This document shows, piece by piece, positions 1-10,683 of a stretch of DNA of 64,000 nucleotides. Both the position numbers and the translations under genes were made by a program. The first letter of the stretch is position 1, and each line of letters begins with the position of its first letter. The stretch comes from Theropithecus gelada (taxonomy: Eukaryota > Chordata > Mammalia > Primates > Cercopithecidae): NCBI RefSeq assembly GCF_003255815.1, contig NC_037673.1, positions 154,861,639-154,925,638 of the forward strand, written 5' to 3'. The notes under the pieces were generated by a model. That model saw only the letters and a program-made list of their open reading frames with translations. It had not been told where the DNA came from and made no database searches.

Positions 1-1185
1 TGACTACACTCTCAGTTGAGATCAGGTTGGGAGGTATCTTAGGGGTTCCCAGAAGCAGGATCTGGGCCTCATACTAGGTCTAGAGGAAGGTTTTTCTCTG
101 TGTTGTAGTTTCCTTCTGTTCTTCCTGGACTTCACATACAATCTTGTTAATAGTTGGAGCCAGGTCCTAATACTGCTGTAGGAAACTGAGGGAATTAGTC
201 CTGAATCTATTAGTCCTGAATCTGCTTTGAGGATTCAGGACTAAAGAGGAGGCTCACCTCTCCTTTCCCTCTGAAGCCAGTGTGTTGGAGCCAACTGCAG
301 CCAAAGAGACATCTGGGGCCCTACAACCGCAGGAGGGGCAGGCTGCTGTGAAAGCTCATGTAATTGCCACCTCCTCTTCCCAACCCTCCACTACCCACCA
401 ATTGTCCTAAGTCCAGAAAGGTGAGGGAACCTTCAGAAGGAGCGGGATAGATGCTAAGATCTAGCAGTCAAGCTAGGAAGGGTTTGGAGACCTGGATGGG
501 CAAGAAAAAAAAAAAAAAGACAGAAAGGAAAAGAAAGGGATGGTAAATGAAAAAAAGTAAGAGGGTTTATAGAGAACTATTTTTGCCATTTAATTTCTAT
601 AGTTATAATATTGGTTTTACAATAAATCAAGAAGGCATGGTGACACTATTATTGTTACTCTACCATCTATAAATGTTGTAGTCCCTGGGCAAAGAAGGGT
701 TAAAAATTTGACATTAACTCGGTCAACTAAAGTCCAGCATAAAAACTGGAGGTGTGTCATCTGTTATGATCTCTTTCACATCAACCTACTAATTGAATTT
801 TTTTCATGCCCCAGGTGGGAGCTTCTTGTGTTTTAATATATTCCCGAGGCCCTTTGTATAGTTCTTGTGAGTCTCAGCAGGGGAGCATGCTGGTCAGTTA
901 GCACCGCCAGCCTTATGAAGAAAAATCACTGAATTCTTACTATGATTTACACAATAATTTTCATTTTATTTCTTTTTAGAATACAAAGAACATACTTGTG
1001 ATTCTAAATTAAGAGATATCAAAGGTAAACAGTGAAAACACTGCCTCTGATGTATTTCCAGCCTTCCAGCTTTCCTCTTCAGAGACGATTCTGTTACCAA
1101 TTTGTCATGTATTTTTCCAAAGGTAGTTTACGGGTACATAAGCAGATTCCTCTCTCTCTGATATTCTGCACATTGAAATGTTCCT
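1..1185. other. Unique non-coding sequence
   Basis: I recognise no repeat family and no convincing coding frame. The stretch holds an A14 run at 505-518 and the quasi-palindrome listed at 194-244. Stops are frequent in all frames. Confidence 0.6.
194..244. repeat. 15-bp tandem repeat plus inverted copy (quasi-palindrome)
   Basis: The 15-mer ATTAGTCCTGAATCT occurs twice head to tail (194-208, 209-223). Its inverted copy follows at 232-244, giving a perfect 13-bp stem (210-222 with 232-244) and a 9-nt loop. Confidence 0.9.
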
Positions 1186-1291
1186 CTTGAGCCTGGGACT
1201 CTGCTAAGCATTTTACATGCTTGGTGTTATTCAAATCTCATCATCAACCTATGAGTAGTTACTCAGGTAATGTTAACTGAGACTCAGAGAT
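1186..1291 (-). mobile_element. MIR fragment, first half of a split copy
   Basis: Antisense MIR. The decayed order is: low-count phrase TTTTACATGC, then a block equivalent to 'cctcacaacaacctatgag', then GAGACTCAGAGA. The rest of this MIR resumes at 1496, so something has been inserted between the halves. Confidence 0.6.
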
Positions 1292-1495
1292 GGTGGTCTG
1301 CTGGGCTGGCTTCTACCAGCTTGGGTGAGTCAATAGTTAAACTGTTAGGAATTTTGTGATCTGGGTTGACCACAGGTTAGTAGCTTGAAACTGGCCACAG
1401 TGGGAGCATTTGCATCTGTGGAGATTGGCAAGTACTACAAATTGCATTCCCTCCCTCCACAGCTGGTTGTTCCATGTTTACCAGCACACTACTTC
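1292..1495. mobile_element. Possible non-autonomous hAT-type DNA transposon inside MIR
   Basis: A 204-bp block interrupts an antisense MIR. It is flanked by an imperfect 8-bp duplication (TCAGAGAT at 1284-1291, TTAGAGAG at 1496-1503), the size that hAT transposases make. Its ends are weakly inverted: GGTGGTCTGCTGG against the reverse complement AGTAGTGTGCTGG, 10 of 13 matching. The family is not recognised. Confidence 0.4.
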
Positions 1496-1612
1496 TTAGA
1501 GAGGTTAAGTGACTTGTTCAAAATCACAAACAAAAGGTGGCAGATTCTGGATTTGAACTCGGCCATCTATGACTCCAGGTCCTGTGCTCTGAGCCAGGAT
1601 CACACTGAAAAG
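1496..1612 (-). mobile_element. MIR fragment, second half of the split copy
   Basis: Typical antisense MIR core: GAGAGGTTAAGTGACTTG, then a decayed 'aaggtcacaca', then GATTTGAACTCGG and a TCCTGTGCTC end. It continues the MIR that breaks off at 1291. Confidence 0.75.
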
Positions 1613-1713
1613 TAAGAGCAAAATGAACTTGAACTTCCCAGTGCCAGTCCTGGCATTTTTCTCTGCACTCTCCAGACCCAGTCTGCCTTAGACAATCTCT
1701 CTCTCTCTCTCTC

Positions 1714-2004
1714 TTTTTTTTTTTGGAAACCGAGTCTCACTCTGTCGCCCAGGCTGGAGTGCAGTGGCACGATCTCAGCTCACTGCAAGCTCCGACTCCC
1801 GAGTTCACATCATTCTCCTGCTCTAGCCTCCCAAGTAGCTGGGACTACAGGTGCCTGCCACCAAGTCCGGTTAATTTTTTGTATTTTTAGTAGAGAAGGG
1901 GTTTCACTGTGTTAGCCAGGATGATCTTGATCTCCTGACCTCGTGATCCGCCCGCCTCAGCCTCCCAAAGTGCTGGGATTACAGGCGTGAGGCACCACAC
2001 CCGG
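1714..2004 (-). mobile_element. AluY-like element, antisense
   Basis: Reads as reverse-complement Alu: T-run, GAGTCTCACTCTGTCGCCC, both arms, ending in ACACCCGG. The AAGCTCC and GTTAGCCAGGATG forms are AluY-type. A (CT)9 tract lies against the T-run at 1696-1713. An internal GAGGCACC shows some decay. Confidence 0.95.
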
Positions 2005-2048
2005 ACCTCTCTCACTTTTTAAACACTTTCATTTTTATGATTAGGGTC

Positions 2049-2344
2049 TTTTTTTTTTCCCGAGATGGAATTTCGCTCTTGTCACCCAGGCTGGAGGGCA
2101 ATGGCGCAATCTTGGCTCACTGCAACCTCCACTTCCTGGGTTCAACTGATTTTCCTGCCTCAGCCTCTCGAATAGCTGGGGTTACAGGTGCCTGCCACCA
2201 CACCCAGCTAATTTTTGTATTTTTGGTAGAGACGGGGCTTCACCATGTTGGCCAGGCTGGTCTCGAACTCCTGACCTCAGGTGATCCATCTGCCTTGGCC
2301 TCCCAGAGTGCTGGGGTTACAGGCATGAGCCACCATGCCCGGCC
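2049..2344 (-). mobile_element. AluS element, antisense
   Basis: Complete antisense Alu with the AluS-type TTGGCCAGGCTGGTCTCGAACTCC. The TSD is near TTAGGGTC (2041-2048) and TTAGTGTC (2347-2354). Only 44 bp separate it from the preceding Alu in the same orientation. A 131-codon open frame at 2037-2432 is produced by this Alu and is not a gene. Confidence 0.95.
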
Positions 2345-3132
2345 GGTTAGTGTCCTAATACTTTGTTTTCTTCTTATCATAAAACTAATCCTTGCTTATT
2401 GCAGACAAGCTGTAAAATGGAGAGACATATGAAGAAGATAATAGCCACTACCCAGGAAATAACCAGTGCTAACATTTTGTCACCTTCTATTGACTTCGAC
2501 CTTTGTGTTACTGTTCACTTGAACTTGATCCCTATTTGGTGCCTCTGTTTTGCCTTTGGACTTCTTCCTCTCTGATTTGCACCTTGATGTTCCTTAGTAC
2601 CTTTCACCTTGTCTGTACACCTGGAAGTCCTAGCTGTGACATGGACTGCAATTAACCCCATTTTAGAGCAGTCATGTCAGGGATCAACATGTAAGGTGAA
2701 CAGACGATGTAGTCAGCTTTATTCTTGACCCATACCCAGCATGGCGAGAGGCTCACAAAGTAGGAGGCGCCAGGAAGCCAAAACCAGGGGAGGAAACTAC
2801 TGACTCCTGCAGCCTGATTCACCATCATTAGGATGTGTGTGTCTCTTGAGTGGAATGGAGGACAAAATCACACACACTATTTAAATTGTTATTTCTCTCC
2901 CTCTCATTATTCACTCCCCATACCAGCTCATGCACAGTCATTGAATTTATGTAATTTAAATGTGCAAATGATGTGTTTTCTCTCTCATAAAGCAGAGAAG
3001 CCAGAAGAGCGGAAACACTTAGCCTTCTGAAACATTGACAATGGGTTGCTCAACATTAGTGTATTGTTAACTGTAACAGCTAGCAGAATATTATATTTTG
3101 CCTCTGGAAGCATCTGTAATACAATATCTGGT
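2345..3132. other. Unique non-coding sequence
   Basis: No repeat or coding signal recognised. The two short open frames here (70 and 65 codons) show no domain. Confidence 0.55.
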
Positions 3133-3167
3133 TGTGTGTGTGTGTGCGCGCACACGTGCGTGTGTGT
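3133..3167. repeat. Alternating purine-pyrimidine tract (GT)n(GC)n(AC)n
   Basis: Thirty-five bases alternate strictly between T/C and G/A, passing from TG repeats through GCGCGCACACGTGCG and back to TG repeats. A short AT alternation follows at 3172-3182. This composition favours left-handed Z-DNA. Confidence 0.9.
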
Positions 3168-3182
3168 TTCACTATATATATA

Positions 3183-5177
3183 AAATCAGAGTAACTAATT
3201 CTGCATCGGGTAAATGGATTAGGAGGAGTTAGAGGAGCCATTTTCTTCATGACATTTCAACAATGAGCACAGGCTGTCCCGAGAGGCAGAGCCTGTCCTT
3301 GGCTCTGGGCTATGCGAGCCCTCTGGGGTCTGAGCACCAGTGATACAAATTGTGCCAATCTGCTAAAGCAGACCTAGCTTCCCAGTGGTTTTGTGACTGT
3401 CGCCTGCCTCTGCATCTCTTATAATGAAATGGTTCTTGGACAGCTGGGTTATCAGCAAAGAGCTATGTAGGAAGTGCCCTGCCCAATTAATCAGATGTCA
3501 TTCTGACCAGATTTCTTTAGCACATTGCTTCATGGTAAACAACAGAGTATTAATAAACTAAAATCAAAAAGAGACAAAGGAGAAAGGCATCATTTTTATG
3601 TATACTTGTCTTAAGGCGTATTTTTCCATTTCTGAAACTTGAAAAATAACCATCTGGAAAGAATCATATTATAGACAAGGCATGTCATGACATTTATAGC
3701 AAATATTTTTGCTGTGAGGATCAGTATTCTCTCATTGCCCCATCAACTGCCATATAATCAGATACCCATAAAGTATTCAATAAATAGAGAGTTCCAGCAA
3801 TAAATCAATAGTACAGGAATATGTTTTAAGTGTTCATATTTTCCTTTGTTTATCCTTCTTTTTAAACACACAGTTTTGCATCTCAAACCTCTTTTAGCAT
3901 TCGTATTTGTTTCTTTGCCTTTCAGCCACCTCTCAGGCAAATGACATTAAACTGCACCACTGCGAAGAGATCCCTGGCATAAATAAATGTATCAGGAGGT
4001 CAAGAGGTCAAGAGCATAAATGAGGCAAAGATTTCAAAGAAATCACCGAACAAATGATTTATAAATCATGGGAAACACTGCTCCAGCCATAAAAGAGAAA
4101 TTAAATTTATACATCATGAGCTTCAGGACGCTTTGGGTTCTGGTGGGTAACTGGGTTAGAAATGGAAGAGCTTATGTCATCCTGTTGTTGGTTCGGAGCC
4201 TTGTTATAGCAGCATTTACCCCAGGACGCTAAATCAGGAGGACTGAGATTAAACCCTCCCTCCCTCCTTCTGTGTCTCCAGAAACATTTGCTTTTACCTC
4301 TGACCTGAAATTCCCACTGCACCAGGCTCAGCTCTGGAGTGGAGTGGGAACCAATTCACTGCTGGGCAGAAATGATCATACCTGTGTGTGAAGATGGGCA
4401 CTGTCATGCCTCCCATCTGTTGGGGAAAGGCTGACAGCCTCCTACCTTTGTCTTTAGGAAAGCAACACAGAATTATAGCATCTGCCCTGGCTGGCCAAGG
4501 AAGCTGTGAAACCACAGACTGCTGGAACCTAACAGCTCAAGCATCTATAGGAGAGAATAAAAACGAGCCAGGCTCTGTAAAAAGAACAATAATACTTTAT
4601 GCTATAATGATCTGTAATGGGAAGCTGTCCAGAACTTTTACAACTTAAAAATAAGCCTCCTTTTTGCCATATTTTCTTGAAAGACGTGCTATCTAGCCAT
4701 TCCTCTTTTCTACTCCCCCTCCACCTCTTGTCCTATTATGTTTGGGAAAATATCAGACTGGAAACTGTAAAGCTTGAAAGTGTCCATTTCTTTTAGCTTT
4801 ACATGAATTCATGAAATGTACACAATGATCTCTATATAAAACTGCAGTAATTTAATGGGGAACTTGCCGAAAACACACTCAACTGGGAACGTCACTTCCG
4901 AGTCAAACAGATGTGAAGCAGCAAATGACACCATGAGCAGCCATCAGACTTTGGAATTGATTGCTGTTCTTTATGACCTAACCGATGGAGACTTAAACAT
5001 GGGGCTCATTTTAAAGTTTTCCTGGAAACAAATTTTGCTAATCCCACTCAATGAAAACAATATGCTAGTTCTGAGCTTGAAATACAGATTTGTGGTGATG
5101 ACAGAGAAAAAACAATATACTGTGTCAAGATTCTTATGCTTTCACAATCCAAAGTAGGATTTCAGAGGAGCTCTAAG
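3183..5177. other. Unique non-coding sequence
   Basis: About 2 kb with no recognised repeat. It contains a direct repeat of the hormone-receptor half-site (3997-4010, listed separately). Several small frames overlap on both strands (up to 100 codons at 4855-5157), with no recognisable protein features. Confidence 0.55.
3997..4010 (+). promoter_or_regulatory. AGGTCA direct repeat with 2-bp spacer (DR2)
   Basis: Two perfect AGGTCA half-sites separated by AG lie in unique sequence, inside a tandem GAGGTCAA octamer. DR2 sites are known targets of RAR/RXR heterodimers. Whether this one is used cannot be judged from sequence. Confidence 0.3.
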
Positions 5178-5401
5178 TTTCTTTCCTTCCTCTCTCTATT
5201 TCCTTTTTCTTTCTTTCCTTCCTTCTTTTCCTTCCTTCCTTCCTGCCTCCTTCCCTCCCTCCCTCCCTGCCTCCGTTCCCTGCCTCCCTTCCTCCCTTCC
5301 CTGCCTCCCTATTTTCCTTCCTTCCTTTCCTCCTTCCTTCCTCCCTCCTTCTCTTGCTTCCTTCTTCCTTTCTTTTTCTCTTTCTTTCTTTTTTTCCTTC
5401 T
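5178..5401 (+). repeat. Polypyrimidine tract, (CCTT)n/(CTTT)n-rich
   Basis: About 224 bases of almost pure C and T on the plus strand, with only rare G, A or purine breaks. It mixes TTCC, CCTCC and CTTT units. The 108-codon frame at 5136-5462 is the translation of this low-complexity tract. Confidence 0.95.
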
Positions 5402-5799
5402 CAAGCTTTTCTCTTTAGCTTTTAGGTATTTGCAAGAACGAGATCTTTGGGGGGGTCAGTAAATTGTTGGTCATGTGCTTTACTTCTTAAATGTCTTAAG
5501 ACACTATTTACTGAAGCATTTGGGAGAAGGAAATGTAAAAGGCATTTTTTTCCTTGAGCTTCTTTTTCTAGTATTCTAAATTTAGGCATATGTTAAAGGA
5601 CATTTAATCCTCAGCTTGTGGATGCATTTATGCTTAAATCATCAAAATTGGATTTGGAGTCAACTTGCTTAATGATGAGTCTCTACAATCCCCCTTTTCT
5701 TTATAACTGGGAAGTTGAGTTTCATGGGTGAGGCCACAAACTCATGTTGTGTTTGGAATTCAGGTTCCTAAGAATTGGTTGGCAAAACCTCCACTGTTG
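5402..5799. other. Unique non-coding sequence
   Basis: No repeat family or gene recognised between the pyrimidine tract and the L1 relic. Confidence 0.5.
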
Positions 5800-6041
5800 G
5801 AAAATATTTGCAAACTATGCATCCAACAAAGGCCTAATACCCAAAGGTCTAATATCCAGAATCTGTATGGAACTTAAATAAATCAACAAGCAAAAACCAA
5901 ACAACCCTATTATGGTCATTACCTGAGTGATGAAATAATCTGTACACTAAACCCCTATAACACACAATTTACCCATGTAACACACCTGCACATACACCCC
6001 TGACCCCAGCCTCCCACCCCTGCCAAAAAAAAAAATAAAAA
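5800..6041 (+). mobile_element. L1 3' end with internal deletion
   Basis: Begins in the late ORF2 region (CATCCAACAAAGGCCTAATA, AATCAACAAGC) and jumps after CAACCCTATTA to the 3' UTR phrase GTAACACACCTGCACATACACCCC. It ends in an A-rich tail at 6025-6041. Most of the ORF2 end and 3' UTR is missing, so the copy is internally deleted. Confidence 0.85.
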
Positions 6042-6366
6042 GAATTATGGAGTAATGTCATGCAGACTTGGGTGAGGCAGGCTCTATTGAAGCAGCTGTG
6101 GTTCAAGTAGACATTGATAAGCATGTCTATTATGCTTCTAAGTTTCTAAATCTCCACAGTGTGTCTAAACCAATAGTCTTAAGACTTTCCACTGTAATTC
6201 CTAGGAATAAATACATTTTAAAATTTCATCCCAACATTCATATATGTGTTAATTATTGAAGCAATGCTTCCCCTTATTACATATAATACACTCTAATATT
6301 TCCTTTATTATTTCTTTCTATCGCAATTCATTCCGTTAAATAAAAGCATCCTGGTCTTGGCTCACT

Positions 6367-6392
6367 AAAAAAATAAAATAAAATAAAATAAA
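6367..6392 (+). repeat. (AAAAT)n microsatellite
   Basis: About five AAAAT units follow a short A-run. No parent retroelement is recognised upstream. Confidence 0.85.
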
Positions 6393-7564
6393 CCAACAAC
6401 CAACCAAACAAACTTTCCATGTTAGAAGGATACTTTGTTTTTCCTACCTTGGAATCACCCTACATATCCCAAGGGTCCATCTATTCTTCAAACCATTCCT
6501 TTTCACAAATGAATTGCGTATATAAGGATTATAAAAATAAATTATCTCACATCAGCTCCATCTACTTTTCTCTGTCATTTTTTCACTTTAAAGAGAAGCA
6601 AGTCTGAGAGAAATGTTTGAGATTTTGCAAAGATTTGAATATGACACTGAGAATTTTCCAATGGGTTTTCAATTTTCATAGCAATTGGCAGAATTATGTC
6701 TCCATTGATTAATAAAGTCAAAAAAGGAGTGTGTTAATTCACATCTTAGCAAAAATATATAAAGTATATGTTTGGGAAGAACTTGTTAAACATAGGACCA
6801 GGCTAGTGATTAGTACATTTGCATTTTCGGAGGAATTATTAGGAGTTTTGAATGGTTTCTGTAGAGCCTAGGTTGGTTGTCCTTTTAATGTCATCCCACA
6901 CAGGGTACCAGTATTTTCAGACTCAGATGCATGTCTCGTTTGAGCTTAAATGTAATGTCTGTTGCGCCAAGGAAGTGCAGAGACAATCTCTGCGGCCACT
7001 AAAAGAAACTGCTGACGTTGTTACATTTAAATTTTTATTTGTTTTCACAGAAATGAGCAACTTGTACAGCCATATTTGCCTTTTCTGGCCCATTGGCTTT
7101 TGATCACATCTCATGACTTCTTCAGCCCATGACATTTTGCTTACACTGATGAAGTTGTAATCTTAAACAAGCAAATGGAAAGAGGGTTGAGATCTCTTGT
7201 AAACAGACTGTGTGATGGGGTCCATCTATTTTTAAATGACTGTTATGGAACATGTAACACACACATGACGGGCAGAGTGACCATAGAGTGAGAGCCTGAG
7301 TACAGAATAGGTAATGAATAGGTAATGTAGTAATTCAGTAATACTCTCTGACTTCAGAGATATGAGACATAATTCCTCAGGGCCTGTTTTAAAGAATAGA
7401 GAAAAACCTTTTATATTTAGGGTATCATGTACTGAGAACTGAGCTTTAAGAGTTCTCGGCATTATGTTTTTCCTGTTGTTGTCTAACTATGTGCTCCCTC
7501 AACTTCCCTTTGTCCTGCTGAGAATCTTATCTGATTTGTAGTGAAATCAACTAGAAATAAAGCC
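6393..7564. other. Unique non-coding sequence
   Basis: No repeat family recognised. Small frames of 62-83 codons overlap on both strands without domain signal. Confidence 0.5.
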
Positions 7565-7800
7565 TCTGCAGTTCAGAGTTCAAATCCTGTTTCAGCCACC
7601 GAGTAACTGTGGGACCTTGTGTGAGTGAGCTGAGCTCTCTGTGCCTCGATTCGCTTCCTTGTAAAATGGTAAAAACAATATTATCCACCACACAGACTCA
7701 TTGAGATTGAAGTACGTGAAAAGCAGAAGAGATGTCTGTATAGGGTTAACACTTACTAAATGTTAGCTGCTCCAGTCATTATTATGGTGATGGTGGTTTA
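7565..7800 (+). mobile_element. MIR, sense
   Basis: The order of blocks matches MIR: AGTTCAAATCCTG, CAGCCACCGAGTAACTGTG, CTCTCTGTGCCTCGATT, CTTGTAAAATGG, then decayed TATCCACCACACAG and a 3' end. Confidence 0.85.
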
Positions 7801-8029
7801 GCAAAGTGGGCCAGTCCATTCTAATATGATTCTAAACTGGTTAAGTGTGAATTACTAAAATTACTAACATACTCCCAAATTAAGGCTTTGACATCCCAAA
7901 GCAAATCACAAAGAAAAGCAACTAGTCGTGTATTGGGTGGTACTGGTGGAAGCACCATTATTTTATTATTGGAAAGCGGAGTGAAAATCTGATATGGAGG
8001 GAAGAACGCTGGATTATGATGAGTTGGAT

Positions 8030-8200
8030 CATGTGCCACTAAGAAAAGTGTGACCTTGGGCAAATCATATGCCCTCCCTGAATCTTGTCAGCCAAGTGAG
8101 AGTGGGAGTGATGAGACCCACTCTGTGCGCTGCCCAGGGTTTTATGAGATCCAATTAGAAGAAGCATGGGCCCAGGAAAGCACTCTGAAAAGATGAATGT
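8030..8200 (+). mobile_element. MIR, sense
   Basis: Recognisable blocks are GTGTGACCTTGGGCAAATCA, TCCCTGAATCTTGTCAG, and a decayed region around GGGTTTTATGAGATCC. The 5' end is weak. Confidence 0.65.
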
Positions 8201-9368
8201 GCTGTTCAGGCAGGAGGTGATGCAAGTTGAATGACAGAGCAGATTCCTGCCCATCAATCCTGTACTTCCGCTGGTTACTCTTCCAGCCTGGGATGCTGGA
8301 GGATGGCCCGACTGCAAATTCCAGGGCACGCACATGGCCTGTTGATTGCAGTGGTGCCTGCTGTGCAAAAGGAGCCAGGGTACATTTGTATGTGTCAGTT
8401 CCAGGTAGGCAGATAGCTTTGCTTTCGAAATACAAAGGCTTTCCTGGGTGAAATGGGACAAATGGGTAGACCCCAAATACTCCAAAACAGCATCTGAGTG
8501 TTTGAAGCATTGTGCCCTTTGTTGTCTGAATGATACTCTAGTAATTTTGTGACGGTGTATTCCTTAGTCAGAGCTGCAGAGTTCAGCAGCCACCCCCTAG
8601 TGCCCTGGCAAAGGCAGTTTCTGAAAATGCCAGAAGAGAGAGGAGTTAATGTACAAAGTGGAAGAGCAAAAGCCCAGGGAGCCCAGATCCAAGCCAGGAG
8701 ACTGTTTTCAACAACGTGAGTGAGAGTGTGCAAGACACAGACAAACAAGGAGGACCAGAAATCGCGCCTATGCCACCAATCCAGACGCAGGAATAAGAGG
8801 AGGTAGCCCTGTCGGGGTCCTAATCCATCACTCTTTGGAGGCTGCTCAGCCTGGCTCAGGCAGAGAAGTCACGAGCCTGGCACCAGCCGCTCTGGGCCAC
8901 CTCCTGGCCTTGGGCAGCAGAAGGGCCTCGGGCTGAACTGTGCCGCCTGGGCCCGCGCTCCTTAACAGATGGCACTGTAAATCTGAAATATTCCACAGGA
9001 GAAAGACAAATGGGAATCCGCCGAGAAGTCTTGGAGCCTGGCATACGGAGTGGAATAAATAGAGGCCCAGCATCCTTACCAAGCCGTTCTTTCCTCCTGC
9101 TTTTAAATATCACACTTCTGAAGTCATCTCCCCCTGAAACTCCCAGCAGCTGAATAGGCTCATAAACACAGTGCTCTCTGGGCAGAGGGAAACCGAGAAC
9201 TGAGCCGGTTGCCCCTATGAATCCAGCCGACAGTTAGGTGTGGGGGTGTTTGTCTTGAACTTTCAGATGATTTCACACCTACCCCACTCTAGCTGGTGAT
9301 TCTGTGCCCTGACCCCCACCGCCTCGTCATTCAGATGTACACAAGCCCTTATCTTCCCCTTCTGAAAC
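8201..9368. other. Long repeat-free, GC-richer unique block
   Basis: More than 1.1 kb with no repeat, visibly richer in G+C than the AT-rich surroundings at 8560-9200. It contains E-box (CAGATGG) and GGAATAAATAGAG-like motifs near 8960-9060. Overlapping minus-strand frames of 78-148 codons (8039-9113) have no recognisable domain, no shared frame and no splice logic, so I do not call a gene. A conserved regulatory block is possible. Confidence 0.4.
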
Positions 9369-9570
9369 ATTTGTTGACTGCAGGCCGTACATGAGGCACT
9401 GTCATGCATCCAGTCCCTAGCCATGTTTTCCTCCTTTATCGGACACCTCCTCTGTACCATGGGCTGTGCTAGGACTAAGGCCATGAAGATGAGTATGATG
9501 GTGTCTTGCTCTCAAGAAGTTCAAAGTTGGGGTTATGGATAGACACTAAACAGTCTTACAAGGTCAAATA
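9369..9570 (-). mobile_element. L2 3' region, antisense
   Basis: Antisense L2 signature: CCTCCTCTGTACCATGGGCTGTGCTAGG, then GATGAGTATGA and CTCTCAAGAAGTTCAAAG, equivalent to the 'cctactatgtgccaggcactg ... ctcaaggagctcacagt' order. Confidence 0.65.
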
Positions 9571-9957
9571 AAATGGTTCAAGGGCTCTCCCTGCAGCATG
9601 AGAGAGAAACTCTGCATGTACCAATGAGATTCGGAGGCCAGGATCATCCTTTCAGTGATTTGATGACCCCATTTACGACAACTTTCAGCGGGGAAATCTC
9701 TGGTTTGAGACTGATAGACATGGTTTTTAAAAAACATATTTAAAATGTTTCTATTGTACACATGCAGAAGATAAAGTTCATCTCTTACCCCCCGTGTGGC
9801 AGCTTGGCCTGCCTCCTAGAATGCCAGCAGAATGCTTGTCTTTGGAACATCATGCACACCATTCCAGCTTCGCTGAATGCTCTGCCCCTGCTTCTTGTCT
9901 AGGTGCCTCATTGCAAGCTTTCAGCTATCAGAGTAAATAATATCTCTCCAAAAAGAC
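9571..9957. other. Unique non-coding sequence
   Basis: No gene or repeat recognised. Confidence 0.5.
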
Positions 9958-10205
9958 AATATAGTGCAGTGGTTGAGTGTGGACTCTGGAGCAGGTCTGC
10001 TGGGGTCAAAATTTGAACCTGCTAATTGCTAGCTATGTGTCCTTGGCCAAACTCCTTAATCAGTTTGAAAACTCTCTGTTAATCAGTTTCCTTATCTTAA
10101 AAATGTAGGTTATTACATATCTACCTCATAGGATTGTTAAGAAGCTTAAATAAGAAAATATATGTACTCAGAGCAATACTCAATACGTATTAGCTTTAAT
10201 TATTC
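9958..10205 (+). mobile_element. MIR, sense, near full length
   Basis: Contains the MIR start (AGTGCAGTGGTTGAGTGTGGACTCTGGAG), GCTAGCTATGTGTCCTTGG, CAGTTTCCTTATCTTAAAAATG, CTACCTCATAGGATTGTTAAG and a CAATACGTATTAG end. A 15-20 bp internal repeat of AATCAGTTT...AACTCTCTGTTAATCAGTTT is present. Confidence 0.9.
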
Positions 10206-10221
10206 CCTAACATATATCAGT

Positions 10222-10452
10222 TGGTTCACTCCTATTATTCTCTATTATCTTCTCTTTTAGTTTTCAACATAGCATTTACCACCCTAGGTAATTATGCATG
10301 TGTTTATTTACTTGTTAATTATCTGTCTTCCTCAGTAGAAGCTAAGCTTCCTAAAGGCAGATCTTTGGTTCTTTTATTTACCAAAGTATCCTCAGCACTG
10401 TACCTGGATAACTCAGTATTGTACATGGATATAGTAAATGCTCAATAAATAT
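10222..10452 (+). mobile_element. L2 3' end, sense, split by a later L1
   Basis: L2-type end: ATCTGTCTTCCTCAGTAGAAGCTAAGC, CTTCCTAAAGGCAG, CCTCAGCACTGTACCTGG, AGTAAATGCTCAATAAATA. The final GAATTAATGAAGAAATAA continues at 10908-10935 on the far side of the inserted L1. Confidence 0.8.
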
Positions 10453-10462
10453 TTGTTGAAGA

Positions 10463-10683
10463 CAATAGCAAAGACGTGGAACCAACCCAAATGTCCATCA
10501 ATGACAGACTGGATTAAGAAAATGTGGCACATATACACCATAGAATACTATGCAGCCATAAAAAAGGATGAGTTCATGTCCTTTGTTGGGACATGGATGC
10601 AGCTGGAAACCATCATTCTCAGCAAACTATCACAAGAACAAAAAACCAAACACTGCATGTTCTCACTCAAAGGTGGGAATTGA
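10463..10683 (+). pseudogene. LINE-1 ORF2 C-terminal remnant
   Basis: The open frame encodes the last part of the L1 ORF2 protein: KTWNQPKC, then MWHIYTIEYYAAIKKDEF, then a diverged end. The frame opens upstream in L2 sequence, so the apparent start has no meaning. The endonuclease and reverse transcriptase domains are absent, so it is inert. Confidence 0.9.

Noticed and set aside
2037..2432. 131-codon open frame
   Set aside because: It is the translation of an antisense Alu; the residues are the usual Alu frame product.
4855..5157. 100-codon plus-strand frame
   Set aside because: No domain or neighbouring exon signal; this length is expected by chance in a 64-kb window.
5136..5462. 108-codon Ser/Pro/Phe-rich frame
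   Set aside because: Translation of a polypyrimidine low-complexity tract.
8039..9113. Overlapping minus-strand frames of 78-148 codons in unique sequence
   Set aside because: Several frames overlap, part lies in a MIR, and no domain, splice signal or codon bias supports a gene.
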